Assembly (NCBI GenBank): GCA_029817715.1
Contig: JARUPY010000271.1
Coordinates: forward strand, 558,001-622,000
Direction: 5' to 3'
DNA from: Melastoma dodecandrum
Taxonomy: Eukaryota; Streptophyta; Magnoliopsida; Myrtales; Melastomataceae
DNA length: 64,000 nucleotides
A program made the translations under genes and the position numbers. The notes beneath the pieces were generated by a model, which saw only the letters and a list, made by a program, of their open reading frames with translations, was not told the origin of the DNA and made no database searches. Positions 37,634 to 48,579 of the stretch are shown here, one piece after another. Position 1 is the stretch's first letter. Every line of letters begins with the position of its first letter.

Positions 37634-40600
37634 TTAATTAGTAGGCCCATCCGGTTTCTCGGTATCCATTGGCTCGGATGATGCTTGGGGCACCTCGCCT
37701 GAACCATCCGCGGCCGTTTCATCACCCATATTGGCATCCCTGTCGTTAGGCTGCTCGCCTGGAGCCTGCTGCGGAGGAACATCAGGGGAGGCTGGCTTGG
37801 TGGGCTTGGGTTTCGTCATTATCGGTCGGCAGACCCTGAAGTACGCAGCAAGCGATGTTAATGAGATGCCTTCGATATAGGGAACAGCAAGAGAAATCTT
37901 GCATAATGACAGCAACGTGTTTACCTATCGATAGACTCGGCCTTCTTTTTCAGGTCACTCAAGAAGAGCACCGGAGTGGCATACTTGGGGAGGGACTCCT
38001 GTTGCTGCTTCTTTTCTCTCAACCAGGCCTCAGCCTCCACACATTCATTCAAGACCTGCGGCAGATAAAAAACTGAGAAAAAAAGGCCCTATACATACTT
38101 CGCAGATGGAGATGCGAGACGAAACAAAGGAAAAAGAAATCCTCCACCTTCTGCTTATCAGCCAAGTCAATATGATCAAACTTGGGATCGTTGGACATGG
38201 CTGCATTTCTGTAACTGTTGATGCAATACATTAGCTGATCGGTAAGAGCTCCTCTGTCCGTGTACTCTTTATAGCGCTCCTCGATAGGGTCACCTTGCTG
38301 TAGACACAACACCAATCATGAAAAGGTCTTTCCAGAAGGATAAGATACACAGGCAAACCCTAAAACACAAAAAACGTTACCTTCTTGAGCTCTTCAAGCT
38401 TGGCAACATAGACTCCTTTGGTTTCGTCTTCGCCATCCTCGTACAACCAATCTTCAACCTCCTGGAGTCTTGAAGTGAACTGTTCCCTCTCCAAATCAGT
38501 GACAAACTGCCGGTACTTGTCATTGAGCTTAGAAACGAAAGATGCACAATAGTCAGCGGAGATGTAAAGGACGACGATAGACGCTGACCAGTTAAATGTG
38601 ACAGCCTATTTATTTCTCAGAAGAAATTCAAAGGACGACAAAAGGAAGACGAGGGTCAAACGCCTTACTTTGTTTCTCATTTCATAAACGTAAGCTTCAA
38701 CAGCATTCTTCTTGTCTTTCGTTTCTTCCATGACACGGTCCTGCAAGGCCATCTCAAACTCTTTTTCAACAGCTGCTTGTAGGTCTCCTTTAGATAAGCC
38801 TCCGTGTATAAGTTCAGCCACGGGCACATTGGTCTTTGTCACCTTCTTCTTTGGTGCCTCAGCCTACAAGTCAAAAGCCAATGGCCTTTCAGAGACTCAG
38901 CAAAATGAATTAAGTCTTTGAAAACAAGAAAATGGCTCACGGCTGAAAACCAGACCATGTAAGGAACCCTGAATATCATCCTCGTTAAATCATAAATCAG
39001 ACAAAGCTAATACCCGCCTTGCAACTACAGTCAAGGGATGTTTATTTTCTTTGGTAGGTCAACAAGGGAAAGAAGAGGTCTAAAACGTTAGAAAGTACAA
39101 ATCAAACATAGTACAGAAATTATAGGTCACAAACTCTACAAACCTTTGTCTCTGTTTCCATTTGCACAGGTTTGTCCACTGAATTAGGAACGCCATTTTC
39201 AACATTTGAAGTATCGCCTCCTGCATCGGCAGTTCCCTTGGCATCTTGCATGCTCACATCGCCATCGCCTGAAAATGGTGCAGCTCCAGAATCCGTTTCC
39301 ATTTTACTTGTATCTTCTTTAATGACAGGTACTTCAATTTCCTCTTCTTCTAAGAGCTGGGTCAACAGCAAGACATAATTAATTTCTCATGAAAAATAGT
39401 AGAGGAAATCAGGATGCTTGGAGAAGTGACAAATGACAATAACTTACTATAGCTGATTCTACTGACACATTTCCATGCAAGTTCAGTCGAGCCTTCACTT
39501 TTATTTTAGCTCTCTTAGCCTTACATTGGAAGGGACCAATCTATAAAATTGATAGATCAATTTATCAGTAAGTCCAGACAGTTACTAAAAGAAATGGTGA
39601 GCCGAGAGATACAACCGAATCACTGTCAAATGAAAAATACTCTTACCGTATATGTACTGATCTTAGCATGCCCAGGCAAGTCAGTAGAATCTGCATGTTG
39701 GACATCAACATGGAACGTTCCAGATCTGTAAAATGTCAAGGCTTTCACACTTGGCACGGGGTTTCCTTTAGGAAAGACAATAGTACTTTGTTGGTTTTCC
39801 TCTACTCCATTCTCAGCTCCTGGTGCAGTGCCTTTCCATGACATAGATATAGAAAATGGAAAACTTTCATTGACCTACATCAACAAAAGGAATTGTTGAC
39901 AAACTATGAAGTGAGACAATACAACAGGGTTCATAAACAAGAAATTATGCCGCTAAATTCATGTATGAAATTAACAAAAACCATGTGGTCACAAAAAATG
40001 CATCACTTTAAACACATGAAATTTCAAAACCATTTGTCAAGAACAAGATCAACAAACTAGGACATGGCAATGTAACAATTAATCAATACCATACCTGGAA
40101 CTCGCGCACTTTGAAAGTAGGACTCAGGATGGCACATTCTAGTGCACATCCCCTCGCAACGCACTCACTGGCATTCATGGTACGCCTGGGTTCTTTCCCA
40201 AAAAACTCAGTCAATATTTTCACAACAGCAGGAACACGAGAACCCGAACCGACCACCTCGACTGTATGTATATTTTCCACTGTAAGACCAGTTTCAGCAA
40301 GCACTTTTTCCAGGGGTTTCTTCACCCGCTCCAAAATTGATGCACTGATTTGCTCAAATTCATCTCTCTTAATGAATCCCTTGACATCCTTTTCATCCAT
40401 CAAGCACTCTATGTTTAGTGGTGCCTCTGGGTTTGCACTGAGGACTTTCTTCAGCTTTTCACAGGCAGCCCTAAGCCTTAACGAAGCTCGGGCATTCTCA
40501 TATACATCGATCTTGTATTGCTCCTTGAATTTAGCCGCGAAATGTTGAAACAATACCTCATCAAAATCCCTTCCACCCAGATTTCGATCATATGAATGGG

Positions 40601-41264
40601 CCAATACTTTCAATTGCCCCTTCTTAAAGCCTGCAATGCAGACCTGCATGCTTGAATGGCCAATGTCAACAAATGCAACATTCAGCTGATCATTCTCCGG
40701 TAGATCAGTCTTGTAAATACCATAGGCCAGGGCTGTTGCAGTTGTCTCGTGAATCAACTGTAGGGGGTGCAGCCCTGCGATAGTAGCTGCATCGAGGACA
40801 GCTCTCCTTTGGAGATCCGTGAAATATGCTGGAATCCCAATGCAGCAATCCACAACAGCTGCATTCAGATTCTTCTCCGCGATCTCCTTTAGATTTGATA
40901 GCATCATACCCAGAACTTGGGTTGGTGTGAAGACCTTGGGTTCTCCCAAATATCGAACATGAATCAGCGGGAATCCATCCGGACCTTCAGTGACCTGAAA
41001 AGGCAAAGACTTAAGATCTCTCTGCAGTTCAGGGTGGGAAAACTTGCGGCCAATCAATCGCTTCATCTGAGAAATAGAATTCTTCGGGTTCATCATGGTC
41101 GAAGCAGCACCTGCCGTACCAATAAATCTTTGTTTCTCTCCGAAACAAACAATAGCTGGAGTTTCTCTCTTCGACTCATCATTGAGGACAACATCAATTC
41201 CTCTCTGTCTAGCGATAGCTACGATGCAACTCTCATTTCCCAAATCAAATCCCACAACACTCAT
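37634..41264 (-). CDS. Heat shock 70 kDa protein 14/15-like (Hsp110/SSE family)
   Basis: Cytosolic Hsp110-class chaperone, the nucleotide-exchange factor and holdase partner of HSP70. Exons: 41264-40095, 39874-39647, 39540-39448, 39356-39144, 38863-38669, 38527-38381, 38297-38148, 38055-37925, 37835-37634; 2529 nt, 842 residues, close to Arabidopsis HSP70-14/15 (about 831). Exon 1 holds the whole ATPase domain: VVGFDLGNESCIVAIARQRG, the phosphate-2 block NVAFVDIGHSSMQV and the adenosine block VEVVGSGSRVPAVVKI. The family trait NES in the first phosphate loop, rather than GTTYS as in canonical HSP70, is present. A charged insertion (EEEIEVPVIKEDTSKMETDS) interrupts the substrate domain. The protein ends in MDTEKPDGPTN rather than EEVD. 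A heat-shock element lies 740 bp upstream. Confidence 0.95.
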
Positions 41265-42455
41265 TCTCTTCGATAGATATGTTCAGTCAGGCCAGGGAGG
41301 AAATGATGAAAAGTTCTCCTGCCCATATATCACGAAACCACAAAATCAGCAGCATGCTAACAATAGGACGATCAATATAATTTAAAAACAAAGAAAACCT
41401 GCACACTGCAGTTCAACCCATGGACAGACAACTGGAATGATCCTTGCTAGCACTGAAAAGACAATCTATCTACGAAATAACGGCAGCGCGAACAGCTCTG
41501 AATGAGAAAGGAGGCAGCACCACACATGCAGAATCAATCGTAGCCAAATCATGTGCCTGACAAAAGGCATCCAACCTACTCGTCACAACGGCATGGGCTA
41601 ACCCTCCTCGGCACGCGGTAGAGAATTCCCAGGCCATACTAGCATCAGAGCCATCGAATGAGTGACTTTTCCCGCCACACTATCAACCCCATCATACACA
41701 AAGGAGGCCCTTAACTAAAACCGAAGCCAAAGACCTCCCTTCCCACAATCGGCCAGCACCAACAACAGGCCCCTCCAGGAGCACCTAAACCACCGGGGAT
41801 CCGCAGAAAAGTAGACCCCCATCACGCAACTCCAACAAAACCGGAGAAATCGATCAGCAATCACATTATCGACGACCCATCGCACGGATCTAAACGCTAC
41901 AAGCTCCCATAAAAAATAAACACGATGAAAGACAGGGACCGCGCTATCTAACCCAAACGGAGGAGAGATCGAGGACGAGGAAGAGGGAGCCGGTGGCGAA
42001 GGTTCTGGAACTTTCAAAAAGGGAACCGGAGAATGATAATGGAAAGAGCTTATGTTACAATAGTACTGTGGGAGATCATGCGGTGTCGATGGTGTGGAGT
42101 TCGTAATAAGAAGAAGTGTAGGTGCGTTGTGATGTGAGGTGGTCTAGAGAGATCGTCACTGCAGCTTCTAGAAAGATCTGCGCAGCTCCCAACGGGAGAT
42201 CCGGTGAGAGAATATGGACGGCTGGGGCCCTGGCGGCGGCGGCGGAGGCGGACATCATCGGAGGGACGTCAGAAGGGTAACCCGACTTGGGCCTTTCTTT
42301 TATTTAGGCTTCTCTTCGGCCCAATTCATACTGTCGGGAGGAAACATCCGGAGAATTACACGCACGTGATGTAAATAAATAATATTGGTTGCAACGGGGA
42401 ATAACTCCGGCACTGATTCCCACGTTTGACCCAAAAGGCTCTCTGCTCGAACGAC
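41265..42455. other. HSP70 leader/promoter; spacer to OVATE gene
   Basis: This region holds a possible 5' UTR intron (acceptor-like GGGCAG near 41327), the heat-shock element at 42003-42015 and site II-like TGGGCC/GGCCCA at about 42288 and 42319. A 60-codon frame at 42258-42076 on the minus strand has no recognisable similarity. Confidence 0.55.
42003..42015 (-). promoter_or_regulatory. Heat-shock element upstream of HSP70 gene
   Basis: TTCtgGAActTTC is a perfect three-unit heat-shock factor site in alternating 5-bp modules. It is followed by two imperfect modules. A second partial site, TTCtaGAA, is near 42170. The location upstream of the Hsp110-type gene suggests heat induction. Confidence 0.75.
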
Positions 42456-43325
42456 TCAGTACAAAAAATGTCCTTCGCCCTTTCCTCGTAATTCCTTCCT
42501 CCCGCTTCTACGAACCACGTCCCGTGACCTTGACGTTACCGCCGCCCTGCTGTCCGAATCCCCACGAAGGGAGATTACGAGGTCGACGAACGCGCTGAGG
42601 ATGTGCTCGTGCGAATCCCTGTCGTTCAGTCCCAGGTAGCAGAGGAGCATCTCCTCCATGAACTCCCAGTCCACAGCCCTGTCCGCACGCGACTCCACCA
42701 TGTCCCGCGTCGAGCCCTTGAAATCCCGGTACGGGCACCGAGTCTTCTTAATGACTGCAATGCAATCCTCCGGTAGCTTGACGCCTGAGGCCAAGGGGGC
42801 GGCAATCGCATTGGTCGTCGATGAGGCCGAGCTCGAGCCTACGTCCTCGGACGTCACGAGGCTGCTCCTCGCTTCCTCAAGCAGGGAGCCGGATGAGCCG
42901 GGGGCTACGAAGAAACGCTCCGACCCGCGGAGGTTCAACGGGGGATAGATCAGCCTCGGGGAATCGAATAGAACGACGTCATTGAGCACACGGCACTCCC
43001 CCTCGTCCTGCCGTTTCCCAGTCCCATGACTCGAGACTGCTTCGGCGTCGTCCCAGTCGTCCTTCAGGTAAAGAGACTTGAAGTTTTCAAACAGGAACCT
43101 ATCGACGTCCGCCAGGGTCGCGGCGCCTTCACTGCCGACATCCTTTCCATCACTCCCCTTCCTGTCGATGGCGAAGGACCGGGTTTTCGGGTGCTTGCAC
43201 CGGGAAAAGATCCAGTTCTTCGAAGGCAGGGGATCAGGGGGAGCCGGGGACCTCTTGATCATGGGGAGGTAATCCTGTGGTGATTTCTGAAGTTTCTTCT
43301 TGTGCTGAGAAGACCATCGAACCAA
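42456..43325 (-). CDS. OVATE family transcriptional repressor (OFP14-like)
   Basis: Single-exon gene of 289 residues. The N-terminus has the plant OFP pattern with lysine-rich start (MVRWSSQHKKKLQKS) and KNWIFSRCKHPKTRSF. The C-terminal OVATE domain (about residues 190-255) reads CPYRDFKGSTRDMVESR, then VDWEFMEEMLLCYLGLNDRD, then HILSAFVDLVISLRGD. Such proteins repress transcription and bind TALE homeodomain and TRM partners to shape organs. Between the HSP70 and FLZ genes, its place matches Arabidopsis OFP14 (At1g79960, from memory). It is transcribed away from the GET2-like gene, with a 475-bp shared promoter region. Confidence 0.92.
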   Translation of the reverse strand: MVRWSSQHKKKLQKSPQDYLPMIKRSPAPPDPLPSKNWIFSRCKHPKTRSFAIDRKGSDGKDVGSEGAATLADVDRFLFENFKSLYLKDDWDDAEAVSSHGTGKRQDEGECRVLNDVVLFDSPRLIYPPLNLRGSERFFVAPGSSGSLLEEARSSLVTSEDVGSSSASSTTNAIAAPLASGVKLPEDCIAVIKKTRCPYRDFKGSTRDMVESRADRAVDWEFMEEMLLCYLGLNDRDSHEHILSAFVDLVISLRGDSDSRAAVTSRSRDVVRRSGRKELRGKGEGHFLY

Positions 43326-43800
43326 TGTGTGTCTGAGGGATGAACTTTTTCTCTAATCTTAAAACAACTCAAACGCTTTCGAAACTTACACCACATTGAT
43401 TAGACTAATTAATTAATCATATTAACAGCTCGTCGTCAACTTAATGGGCTTGGTTGAGTAGTCCCTCAATTGGGCTTCCGATCGAGTGGTATTGGGCTTC
43501 CGTTTCCGGCCCAATATTAGGAGGAAAGCCGAGAACGACATGGTCCGCAGCTAAAACGGGTGCGAGGTCGCCCCAACAGGTCACGACAGATGTTCAAATG
43601 TTTGAGCGCCACGTCGGTAGTTGTCCGAAACCGAGGAGGAAAGAAAGAAGAACCAAAGGAACGGATTTTGCGGTGTCACGTTTAGGGGCCGGATTACGAT
43701 CTAGTCGTTTTCTCTTTCGCCCGAACAATTCGCTGGTTTCCGTTTTGCCCCAACAGACCTGGGTTTGTTGGTTTTTCGGGGAAGAAGAAGGTGACCGTAG
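43326..43800. promoter_or_regulatory. Divergent promoter between OVATE and GET2-like genes
   Basis: These 475 bp separate the two start codons. At least four site II-type motifs occur at 43446-43513: three TGGGCT and one GGCCCA. Such motifs are common in promoters of growth-linked and housekeeping plant genes and work in both directions. Confidence 0.6.
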
Positions 43801-44626
43801 ATGGAGATCGACGCCAAGGAGAAGAGCACCCGCGAGGTGAGGCGACGCAAGATAGTCGACCGCGGCTCCGATCGCATCGCCCTCATCACCGGCCGCGCGC
43901 CAAACTTCCCCTCCCCTCCTCAGCAGCCCCATTCGTCGCCCGTTTCAGACGGGGATAATCGCGAGTTCGATCACTTTAAGGGTCATGCCTCGATCCCGTT
44001 TCACCATTCTTGTTTTTGTTTTCCCTATGGAAACGTCCTGAGACGGCGCGTGATTTTCTTCTTCATTGCCAGGACATTTCGAGGGAGAAGGTGTCGCTGG
44101 GCTTCCGAGGAACGAGAATTTAGTCGCTAGTCCAGAGAGGAGCGAGGAAATCCACGAGGAGGATCAGTCTCGAGCGATTGTTCTTGATAAGAGCCACCAG
44201 AAACCTGTGAAGAGATTGCAGCCGCGTCCTCCGCCGACCTTCTTCAGCTCAAAGAGGCTTAACCAATGCATCCTCGAGTCTGAGATCATGCGAGCGCTCT
44301 CCGCTCTAGCCATAGCATTCGTGGTCGTTTTCTCTAATGTCAGCGGGAAATCTGGAGGATTTGTTTCGTCTAGGCCTTTGTACTTGTTGTTTTTTACTGA
44401 TGCCACAATAGTGGGGGTGCGGATGCACTTCCATCTACAGAGGAGCCTGGCCGAGGTCACGGAAGAAGAGGAGGATGGGAAATTGCCCCAGGAAGATAGT
44501 CAGAACTGGGATGGAGCGGTGAAGCTACTGGAGAGAGGTTTGGTGGCGTACCAGATGGTTCGTGGAGTCTTCATCGACTGCAGCGTGTACATGGTCATCG
44601 TTATGTGCGGTCTCTGCCTCCTGTAG
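43801..44626 (+). CDS. GET2/CAML-like receptor for tail-anchored proteins (G1IP-like)
   Basis: Likely ER membrane subunit of the GET insertase receptor, which recruits the GET3-client complex. Exons 43801-43981 and 44073-44626 give 244 residues. The cytosolic N-terminus has the basic cluster VRRRKIVDRGSDRIALITGR (residues 13-32), the hallmark of Get2 and CAML that binds GET3. A polar linker follows, then three membrane segments at about 133-150 (MRALSALAIAFVVVFSNV), 160-178 (SRPLYLLFFTDATIVGVRM) and 227-244 at the very C-terminus. This is the Get2 topology and matches Arabidopsis At4g32680 (GET2/G1IP) as I recall it. Assignment rests on the N-terminal motif and topology, since overall identity in this family is low. 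Confidence 0.82.
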
Positions 44627-45135
44627 CATGCTGCCATTAACGAATCCGATTTTGCTGTCGTGTGTTCCCAGTTTTCCTTAGGTTTGTTTAGTTCTTGGCA
44701 CTTTGATCTGGTCTTTCCGCAAAATTTCCAAGTCTCTGTGAACTTACCTTTGATCGACATGCTAAGAAATTAGTTTCCGGTGCCTGCTACTGTTGTGTTT
44801 CCTTTGGTGTAATTTTATCCAAGTGATCCTTCTTTTACCATTTAGCGTGTGGCATCCGATTTCTCGGTCCCACTTCGACAGCCACTTTACATCACGGAAT
44901 CCTCTATAACACAGCGAAAGCGAAGAACACACCAAACACAGACGATCTGGAGGAAGGTTCTTAGCAAACCGAGTCGAGAAGGTCCTATAGGCATCAACCT
45001 GAGATTGTCCTCCGATCCAAGTTCATCGTGTATGCTGAAGTATCCATCAATCAGCAGAATGGCAATCACCACAGTCCACTGTACGATTCCTCGTGTTCAC
45101 TATCAACTCGCATGATATTTTGGCCTGTCAAAGCA
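44627..45135. other. Convergent 3' ends
   Basis: Between two converging genes, GET2-like (+) and LEA_2 (-), these 509 bp should hold both 3' UTRs. No gene is seen. Confidence 0.5.
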
Positions 45136-45750
45136 TTAAGATGGAGTTTGAGCTACTTCCACAGAGAAGTCAGTCACCACTACTGATATCGAGTCTACCT
45201 TGAACGGGAAATCAAAGAGAAGAACCCCGAGTCGGCCGTGGATAGTCATCACGGTGTCCAACAAGATGCTCCCCTTCAGCAAGTCCTCGAGCAAAAAGAC
45301 CACATCTTTCAGTACCTTCGTCCCATCGACGTCCACGTCAGCATTCACGTCCGATGTCCCGAGGGGCCGCAGATGCCCGTCATTCGACTTCACATGTCCG
45401 AGCACTGTCCCTCTGTATCTGATCGCCACGTCAACTGTCCTATAGTTCATGGTGTATAGGTCATGGTTCTTCACCTTAACCATCAGGCCCAACGACAAAT
45501 CGAAGAGGTGCCCGGCAGTGCGGATGTTGAGGGAGTTTACTTTCAGCCGCGAGATCTTAAGGTCAGGAGCAGATGGCCATACAAAATATGCGGCAACGAG
45601 AAGGGAAACCACGCATGCGATGGCTATGATACGCAATCTCCGGGACAAGAATGCAAACCGGTGGGGAGTCGAGGCGAAGTGGATGGGATCGCGTCGTAGT
45701 AGGAATGGGGTGGTGGGAGGGAATGCGAACTTGGGTATTGAGAACCCCAT
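45136..45750 (-). CDS. LEA_2 / NDR1-HIN1-like (NHL) membrane protein
   Basis: Intronless gene of 204 residues. One membrane span (about 37-58, LRIIAIACVVSLLVAAYFVW) follows a short N-terminus. The LEA_2 (WHy-like) domain comes after it: LKISRLKVNSLNIRTAGHLF, VKVKNHDLYTMNYRTVDVAI, YRGTVLGHVKSNDGHLRPLG. The VKNHD/N and L-P-aromatic pattern is typical of plasma-membrane NHL proteins with roles in defence and abiotic stress. The specific function is not inferable. Confidence 0.88.
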   Translation of the reverse strand: MGFSIPKFAFPPTTPFLLRRDPIHFASTPHRFAFLSRRLRIIAIACVVSLLVAAYFVWPSAPDLKISRLKVNSLNIRTAGHLFDLSLGLMVKVKNHDLYTMNYRTVDVAIRYRGTVLGHVKSNDGHLRPLGTSDVNADVDVDGTKVLKDVVFLLEDLLKGSILLDTVMTIHGRLGVLLFDFPFKVDSISVVVTDFSVEVAQTPS

Positions 45751-46343
45751 CGAAGGTGGACTGAGTACGAGACTAGCAATGTGCTATGGTTATAAATATG
45801 GGACGGGGGAGGGCGGGAGCGAGACATTGCTGCCGTTGGGTGTAAAGGACGGGGAGGAAGTTTCATTTCCTTCGTTGGCTTCTGCGAATTATTGCTGATT
45901 CTGGGTCCAGCATGACATCGATCTCCATTTGACCACGCTGCCTGGATGACCTAACACGCACAGCAATCTCGATGGACACTATCTGTTGGGCCCGACTTCT
46001 GAAAGGGACACTCAAACATCAGACCAGAACCTCGGAGTTCAGGATGACGTCATCGCCACGAAGCGGAGGTTCGGGAAGTGTTCAGCTGGAGTGCACTTTC
46101 ACTCTGTCAAAATGTCAAATGATGATGGGGGTTCTTTCAGCGCCACCAGCAGAACCTACTGGTCAATTCCACCCCCCCCCCCCCTCCCCGAAGAACCTAC
46201 CGTTCCAAATCCAACTCGATTTCGGAAGCCCCCTGATGTTTCTCCTCCTGCCAGCTTTAGGGAGGGGAACATGGGATTTATTCCTTTTGCCCCTCTTCCC
46301 ATTTGGGTGAAAACATCTTCCTCCTGGCAAAGGAAAAGGGACG
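45751..46343. other. Divergent intergenic region
   Basis: This 0.6-kb stretch lies between the start of the LEA_2 gene and the start of the Rab gene. TATAAATA at 45791-45798 sits about 40 bp upstream of the LEA_2 ATG when viewed on the plus strand, with TATTTATA on the minus strand, which fits a TATA box for LEA_2. A C13 run lies at 46172-46184. Confidence 0.5.
45791..45798 (-). promoter_or_regulatory. Possible TATA box of LEA_2 gene
   Basis: TATAAATA on the plus strand (TATTTATA on the minus) lies about 40 bp upstream of the LEA_2 start codon. That is close for a plant TATA box and would imply a very short leader. Confidence 0.35.
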
Positions 46344-48213
46344 ATGGCTAGGCCCGCGAACAAGATGATCAATGCCAAGCTGGTGGGTACGTCTCGCCCT
46401 TCTTCGTTTCCGTCCGGTGTCGATTCTCTTGTTTGTGATTGTGGTGGATTTTTGCTGGGCTTGATTTTGCTTGAAGGGGTTGTTGATCGATCTAAGTCCT
46501 CTCTCATTGTTGATTAGAGGTTGTCGGAGAGAATGGTTAGTTGTTAAAGCAATCGTTGTTGCGAGGATGGTGATTCTCCGAAGAAATTGACTCAGGCCTG
46601 GTTTGGGTCGAGTGCCGGGTCATGTCATGGGGTGCCGAAGATCATGGTCCTGGTCGAAATGGCTGTGTTGGGTGGTGTATGAATCACTTGGGAATGGGGA
46701 TGTTTCGGATCACTGTGCCTTGTAAAAGAGTTTATGTTACGGCTTCCTTCCTGTAGGTGGTTCTGGGCGACATGGGAACTGGGAAAACAAGTTTGGTGTT
46801 GAGATTCGTCAAAGGCCAATTCTTCGACAACCAGGTCCGTGCTCATCACCCTTCGCAGTAAAGTCCAGGTGTCTCTTCTGCGTTGTTTCCGTCGGTGAAA
46901 GGGATGCCACATGCCTATTATCAGGAACCGACGATTGGGGCAGCTTTCTTCACACAAATCATGTCTTTATCTGAAGCAACTGTCAAGTTCGACATATGGG
47001 ATACCGCAGGACAGGAGCGATACCACAGCTTGGCTCCTATGTACTATCGGGGAGCAGCGGCAGCGATCGTTGTATATGACATATCAAAAGTGGTATGTAT
47101 CGCTGAAGCTCTCGCTGTGCATGCCGTTTTCATGATTACAGAAATTTGACAGAAAGGAATATCTCAGTAGACTTCCTATGGTGACACAAACTTCAGAACC
47201 AAAATACGGAAGTTTATTGAGATTCACGATTAACTTATTTACGAACTTTTCCTTTATCTTCCCTATAATGTTGATCTTATCATAACTATGGTTTGGCTCT
47301 GAATAAACAGAACTGGTCTCCTTTTAGTTCATGATGTCTAGTCAGCGGATTGAATTGTTCTCCGGAATCAAATTTGCTGTAGTCGTCCGGAATGCAGAAG
47401 CTTGCTTGATTTGGCAATCAATGTGATTTTTCCTAATATTTGCTCATTTGTACCAGCACACTTTTGTTCGAGCCAAACAATGGGTTGAAGAACTGCGGAG
47501 GAAAGGTACGGCATTTTCTGCATCTTTTCGCGGATCAGCTATCTAAAGGCTAAAGTTAGAGAGCTGCTTCTTGTATCCTGTTATACAGTGTATCCAAGAG
47601 ATTAGCTGAACGCACGATGCTTTGATAGTTACAACCTTGCTTTACTATGTTGCCTCAGGGAACCCAAACATGGTGATGGCTTTGGTGGCCAACAAATCCG
47701 ATTTGGACCCAAAGCGAGAGGTTGAGAATGAGGTTAGCACTTCCTTAGCCAGTAGAGTAATTGTTGCACACGAAAGTTCCAGTAGTTAACATATCCTATG
47801 GGGGGGACTTATACTGTTTTTCTCTCTGTTCTTATGCAGGAGGCCGAGCAGTTTGCTCAAGAAAATGGGATGTTCTTCATCGAGACATCAGCTAAAACTG
47901 CTCAAAATATCAATGGCCTCTTCTTCGAGATAGGTAAGTCGAAATGTATATAGCCCTTATATGAATGATTCGCCCCGTGTTCGAATAATCTCTATATCAC
48001 CTGCTTCATGGCATTGTATCTATTGCTCCATGTAATTCCATTACGAAATTTTGGCAAATTTTTATCAGGCAATTTCGTTCTTTGCTCGTAATTCTTCTGG
48101 CCAACATTTTTGCAGCAAAAAGGCTGGCCCGAACCTTACCCATAAGGAGTCCCGCGATAAAGCTGAATGACGGAAAAGAAGAAAGAAGACGAAGGTTCTG
48201 TTGCTTAGTATAG
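46344..48213 (+). CDS. Rab5-type small GTPase (divergent RABF)
   Basis: Endosomal Rab GTPase acting in vacuolar/endocytic traffic. Exons: 46344-46382, 46757-46834, 46925-47092, 47457-47505, 47659-47732, 47840-47933, 48116-48213; 600 nt, 199 residues. All G motifs are present: P-loop GDMGTGKTS, effector [30 protein letters not shown] (Rab5-type switch II), NKSD (ANKSDL) and ETSAK. The C-terminus is FCCLV, with a double cysteine for geranylgeranylation and two further residues. Unlike ARA6/RABF1 it lacks an N-terminal myristoylation extension, and unlike canonical RHA1/ARA7 it has a short basic hypervariable tail ([10 protein letters not shown]). It therefore looks like a separate RABF branch. 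The neighbour IST1-like gene works in the same endosomal pathway. Confidence 0.93.
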
Positions 48214-48579
48214 CAGGAACAAGACAATGTTCCTCGCCATATCATTTATTCCCTTTTGTAGATACGTTTTCTTCTGAACCAGGTAAATTTGAACTTAAAG
48301 GAGAACCTTACAGGATTGTACTCTTTACATGAAGGGAAGATGTTCTGCAAGAACTAGATTGCATCGGTACATTTCCATCTCTCACTATGCATAAAGAGGT
48401 CTCAAATCTCCAGCAAGACAAGTAAACTTTTAGCATTCGATTCTGACAGAGATTGCGACACAAACACCCAGAGTATATATCACTTCAGTGATTAGTATGC
48501 TATATTGACATTGCTAGTAATCTGCTATCAGTGCTTTCTGGTTAGCGAGGTATCTAAAGATTGCGAGTACTGAGGTACA
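48214..48579. other. Convergent 3' ends of Rab and IST1-like genes
   Basis: These 366 bp lie between two converging stop codons and probably hold overlapping 3' UTRs. Nothing else is seen. Confidence 0.5.

Noticed and set aside
42076..42258. 60-codon minus-strand frame beginning MMSASAAAARAPAVH
   Set aside because: It lies in the upstream region of the HSP70 gene near the heat-shock element, with GC-repeat codons and no family resemblance. It is more likely leader or promoter DNA.
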